Positions 4,508-7,255 of a stretch of 7,255 bases of DNA are shown here, piece after piece (the stretch's first letter is position 1; the number at the start of each line of letters is the position of its first letter). The notes below the pieces were generated by a model. It ran no database searches, was not told the origin of the DNA, and saw only the letters and a program-made list of their open reading frames with translations. The stretch lies in assembly GCA_017308345.1 (NCBI GenBank), contig JAFKFE010000240.1:1-7255 (forward strand). The letters are read 5' to 3'. The position numbers and the translations under genes are program-made. This DNA is from Alphaproteobacteria bacterium. Lineage in GTDB: Bacteria > Pseudomonadota > Alphaproteobacteria > Rhizobiales > Rhizobiaceae.

Positions 4508-6136
4508 ATGCTCGGATTGATGCAGGAATGGCCGCTGCTGTGCCACAAGCTGATCGACCACGCCGAACGCCAGCACGGCGGCCGGGAGGTCGTGTCGCGT
4601 TCGATCGAAGGCCCGATCGTGCGCACGACCTTTGCCGAAATCCATCACCGGTCGCTCAAGGTGGCGCAACGGCTGGAGCGTGAAGGCTTCAGGCTCGGCG
4701 ACCGCATCGCCACCCTTGCCTGGAACACGGCCCGCCATATCGAGGCGTGGTACGGCATCATGGGCATCGGCGCGATCTATCACACGCTCAATCCGAGGCT
4801 TTTTCCCGAGCAGATCGCCTGGATCATGAACAATGCCGAGGACAAGGCGATCTTCGTCGACCTGACCTTCGTGCCGCTCCTGGAGAAGATTGCCGGCGCG
4901 GTCCCCTCGCTGCGGCAGGTGATCGTGCTGACCGACCGGGCGCATATGCCGCAGACGTCGCTGGCGAATGCGGTCGCCTACGAGGAATGGCTGGCCGAGG
5001 CCGATGGCGACTTCGCCTGGAAGACGTTCGACGAGAACACCGCCGCCGGCATGTGCTACACCTCGGGCACGACCGGCGACCCAAAAGGCGTGCTTTACAG
5101 CCACCGCTCCAATGTCCTTCACGCCATGATGGCCGCCATGCCCGACGCCATGGGCATATCCACCCGGGATGTGATCCTGCCTGTCGTGCCGATGTTCCAC
5201 GCCAACGCCTGGGGGCTCGGCCAGAGCGGACCGATGATCGGCGCCAAGCTGGTGATGCCCGGCTGCAAGATGGACGGTGCCTCGATCTACGAACTGCTCG
5301 ACACCGAGAAGGTGACGTTCAGCGCCGCCGTGCCGACCGTCTGGATGATGCTGCTGCAATATCTGGAGGAGACCGGCAAGAAGCTGCCCTACCTGAACAA
5401 GGTCGTCATCGGCGGGGCGTCCTGCCCGCGCGCCATCACCGCCAAGTTCCAGGACAATTACGACGTGCAGGTGGTGCATGCCTGGGGCATGACCGAGATG
5501 TCGCCGCTCGGCACGCTCTGCACGCTGAAGCCGCAATATGAGACGCTGACCGGCGAGGCGCGGCTGGATGTCCAGGGCAAGCAGGGTTTTCCGCCCTTCG
5601 GTGTCGAGATGAAGGTGACCGACGACGACGACAACGCGCTGCCCTGGGACGGCAAGACCTTCGGACATCTCAAGGTGCGCGGCCCGGCCGTGGCCCGCGC
5701 CTACTATGGCGGCGCCGGCGCCGGGCAGTTCGACGCCGATGGCTGGTTCGACACCGGTGATGTCGCCCATATCGACGCCAGCGGCTACATGCAGATCACC
5801 GACCGCGCCAAGGATGTCATAAAGTCCGGCGGCGAATGGATATCGACCATCGACCTGGAGAATCTCGCCGTCGGCCATCCGGACGTGGCGGAGGCGGCGG
5901 CGATCGGCATCCCGCATTCGAAATGGGGCGAGCGGCCCTTGCTGGTCGTCGTGAGCAAGCCGGGCAAGGAGCCGAGCAAGGGCGACATCCTGACCTTCAT
6001 GAGCGGCAAGGTGGCGAAATGGTGGATGCCCGACGACATCGCCTTCGTCGGCGAAATTCCGCACACCGCCACCGGCAAGATCCAGAAGACCAGCTTGCGC
6101 GATCAGTTCAAGGATTATCGCCTGCCGACGGATTGA
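4508..6136 (+). CDS. AMP-forming acyl-CoA synthetase (AlkK/DmdB-like fatty or methylthiopropionyl CoA ligase)
   Basis: A 542-residue enzyme of the ANL superfamily, which activates a carboxylic acid with ATP to an acyl-adenylate and then forms the CoA thioester. All core motifs are present: phosphate loop [11 protein letters not shown] (residues 184-194), adenine/acyl-site motif [10 protein letters not shown] (324-333), GWFDTGD with Asp418, the hinge [17 protein letters not shown] (Asp432, Arg433), and near the C-terminus TATGKIQK with the adenylation lysine Lys524. No signal or membrane segment, so cytosolic. The pattern from N-terminus ([24 protein letters not shown]) to [13 protein letters not shown] is that of medium-chain fatty acid ligases such as AlkK and of 3-methylmercaptopropionate-CoA ligase DmdB. 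The substrate cannot be chosen between these from sequence alone. Its likely operator is the dyad at 4453-4479. Confidence 0.93.
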   Translation: MLGLMQEWPLLCHKLIDHAERQHGGREVVSRSIEGPIVRTTFAEIHHRSLKVAQRLEREGFRLGDRIATLAWNTARHIEAWYGIMGIGAIYHTLNPRLFPEQIAWIMNNAEDKAIFVDLTFVPLLEKIAGAVPSLRQVIVLTDRAHMPQTSLANAVAYEEWLAEADGDFAWKTFDENTAAGMCYTSGTTGDPKGVLYSHRSNVLHAMMAAMPDAMGISTRDVILPVVPMFHANAWGLGQSGPMIGAKLVMPGCKMDGASIYELLDTEKVTFSAAVPTVWMMLLQYLEETGKKLPYLNKVVIGGASCPRAITAKFQDNYDVQVVHAWGMTEMSPLGTLCTLKPQYETLTGEARLDVQGKQGFPPFGVEMKVTDDDDNALPWDGKTFGHLKVRGPAVARAYYGGAGAGQFDADGWFDTGDVAHIDASGYMQITDRAKDVIKSGGEWISTIDLENLAVGHPDVAEAAAIGIPHSKWGERPLLVVVSKPGKEPSKGDILTFMSGKVAKWWMPDDIAFVGEIPHTATGKIQKTSLRDQFKDYRLPTD

Positions 6137-6217
6137 CGAAAATGTTCGATCTTCCGGCTTCAAGCCCGCGCCAAAAACCGCTAACTCTCGGCCCGGGTTG
6201 GGACGATACGGCAAAGA

Positions 6218-7003
6218 ATGGCATCTATTCCTGAACGGCAGACGTCGAGGGCGGCCGGCTGGTCGCGGCGGATCGGCGCATTTTCCGCCGTCCTTTTGCT
6301 CACCGCCGTTGCCGGTTACCGGCTCGGTCTCGTCGAGACGCCGCCCTTCCTGTGGGTGCTTGCGGTCGTCGCGCTGCTGGCGGCGCTTGCCCTGTTCCTG
6401 GCGGGCCTCGGCCTGTCGAGGGTCTGGAGCTTTGGCGATCGCGGCGGCCGCGATCTCAGCGTCGGCGCGCTGCTGGCGCTGCTGGTGCTCGCGCCCTACG
6501 GCGTCGCCATCTACTGGGCGACGATCTATCCGCCGCTGCGCGACATCTCGACCGATCTCGACGACCCGCCGGTCCTGGATACCAGCGACCGGACAAGCGA
6601 CATGAATGAGTTGTCGCCGCCGACGCCGGGCGAACAGCGCCTGCAGGCGGACGCCTATCCGCTGGTCAGCGGTCACAGCTACAATCTGCCTTTCGAAACC
6701 GTCGTCGACGCCGTCGAAACCGTGCTCGACCGCCGCGACTGGCAACTGACGGCGCCTTATCCCGATATCAACGGCCAGAGCGAGGCGACGATCAATGCTC
6801 TGGCCAGGGGTTTCGTGCTCGGACTGCCGGCCGATGTCGCCATCCGCGTCACCGACGATGGAGATTCGGTGATCGTCGACATGTGCTCGGCCTCGCGCTA
6901 CGGCCGCTACGACCTCGGCGACAACGCCGCCCGCATAACCGATTTCCTCGCCGAACTCGACCAGGAGGTCGCCGGGCAGGTCGGCGCGGCGCCGGCCGAG
7001 TGA
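6218..7003 (+). CDS. Membrane protein with three TM helices and a DUF1499 domain
   Basis: A 261-residue protein. Three hydrophobic segments at about residues 19-39, 43-68 and 82-103 are followed by a soluble domain matching DUF1499 (PF07386): LRDISTDLDDPP (about 107-118), a central YNLPFETVVDAVETVLDRRDW block and the C-terminal signature CSASRYGRYDLGDNAARITDFLAEL. The membrane part anchors the domain at the inner membrane; with three helices and a positive N-terminus the C-terminal domain would face the periplasm, which is inference. Function of the family is unknown. The start at 6218 is the only reasonable ATG, with a weak ribosome site. The gene is 81 bases after the acyl-CoA ligase on the same strand and may be cotranscribed with it. 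Its TGA abuts the stop of the convergent gene. Confidence 0.87.
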   Translation: MASIPERQTSRAAGWSRRIGAFSAVLLLTAVAGYRLGLVETPPFLWVLAVVALLAALALFLAGLGLSRVWSFGDRGGRDLSVGALLALLVLAPYGVAIYWATIYPPLRDISTDLDDPPVLDTSDRTSDMNELSPPTPGEQRLQADAYPLVSGHSYNLPFETVVDAVETVLDRRDWQLTAPYPDINGQSEATINALARGFVLGLPADVAIRVTDDGDSVIVDMCSASRYGRYDLGDNAARITDFLAELDQEVAGQVGAAPAE

Positions 7004-7255
7004 TCAGCCGGCGGGACTGAAAATGCCGTCGATGGCGGGGTCGCCTTCGGTGGCGATCAGGCCGCGCGCGACGAGATCCTCGAGATGGGCGAGCACCGAA
7101 AGCCCCGCGGCGCCGTGCAGCCGGGGATCGGTGTCGCGATAGATCGCCGCGACCATCTCCCTGATCGTCCGGTCACCGGCGCGGATGCGCTCCAGGATCG
7201 CCCTTTCGCGCATCCTGCGATGCGTCTTCAGGCCGCGCATGAACCTTTGGGGCGC
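7004..7255 (-). CDS. MBL-fold metallo-hydrolase, C-terminal winged-helix part, 5' end outside window
   Basis: The frame is open from the right window edge to the stop at 7004-7006, 83 visible residues. An internal Met at 7240 is not taken as the start because APQRF continues upstream in frame and the visible part is only the tail of a larger protein. HRRMRERAILERIRAGDRT, then MVAAIYRDTDPRLHGAAGLSVLAHLEDLVARG, matches the winged-helix domain (BLACT_WH, PF17778) at the C-terminus of beta-lactamase-like hydrolases of the LACTB2/glyoxalase-II-like group. The catalytic MBL domain with its HxHxDH metal site would lie beyond the window, so substrate cannot be inferred. Confidence 0.82.
   Translation of the reverse strand, partial: APQRFMRGLKTHRRMRERAILERIRAGDRTIREMVAAIYRDTDPRLHGAAGLSVLAHLEDLVARGLIATEGDPAIDGIFSPAG

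Noticed and set aside
4295..6745. An 816-codon open frame on the minus strand, opposite the acyl-CoA ligase and part of the DUF1499 gene
   Set aside because: Its product is rich in Arg, His, Gly, Asp and Gln with no recognisable domain, typical of the antisense frame of a GC-rich gene. The plus strand carries a complete ANL enzyme with all motifs. It also overlaps the true start region of the small minus-strand gene.
1..7255. CRISPR array, tRNA/rRNA, toxin-antitoxin, phage or defence genes
   Set aside because: No spaced direct repeats, no RNA gene signatures and no matching protein motifs were found on either strand.

Overview
The window has high GC content, a dense gene layout and small intergenic repeats. 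Together with protein families of the kind common in Rhizobiales, this suggests an alphaproteobacterial chromosome, most like Mesorhizobium or a close relative. The genus is inferred from remembered resemblance (the interspersed repeats with the AATTGCGTCAAAAC core, the acyl-CoA ligase, the DUF427 and DUF1499 proteins) and not from any search.

Layout. Positions 1-2287 hold two tandem, same-strand family-9 glycosyltransferase paralogues, about 73% identical where both are visible. The first is cut by the left window edge. The 255-base gap between them holds one copy of a roughly 130-base interspersed repeat and an operator-like dyad. A secreted NodB-fold (CE4) polysaccharide deacetylase follows at 2422-3174, so the left half looks like cell-envelope polysaccharide synthesis and modification. 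A convergent gap (3175-3341) contains nested inverted repeats and what looks like a second class of interspersed repeat. Next, on the minus strand, come a DUF427 protein (3342-3731) and a small protein of unknown function (3961-4317). The second copy of the 130-base repeat lies directly upstream of the DUF427 gene, and its end overlaps that gene's ribosome binding site.

Positions 4318-4507 are a divergent promoter region with two clear dyads. It serves the small minus-strand gene and an AMP-forming acyl-CoA ligase (4508-6136) resembling the AlkK/DmdB branch. A three-helix membrane protein with a C-terminal DUF1499 domain follows at 6218-7003. It ends exactly where the convergent minus-strand gene ends (stops back to back in TGATCA). 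That last gene is the C-terminal winged-helix part of an MBL-fold hydrolase and runs off the right edge.

I see no phage, CRISPR, toxin-antitoxin, transposase or RNA gene, and no clearly new multi-gene system. The most checkable non-routine signals are the repeat family (including its overlap with a ribosome binding site), the dyads upstream of the acyl-CoA ligase and of the second glycosyltransferase, and the deacetylase's altered metal-site motif.
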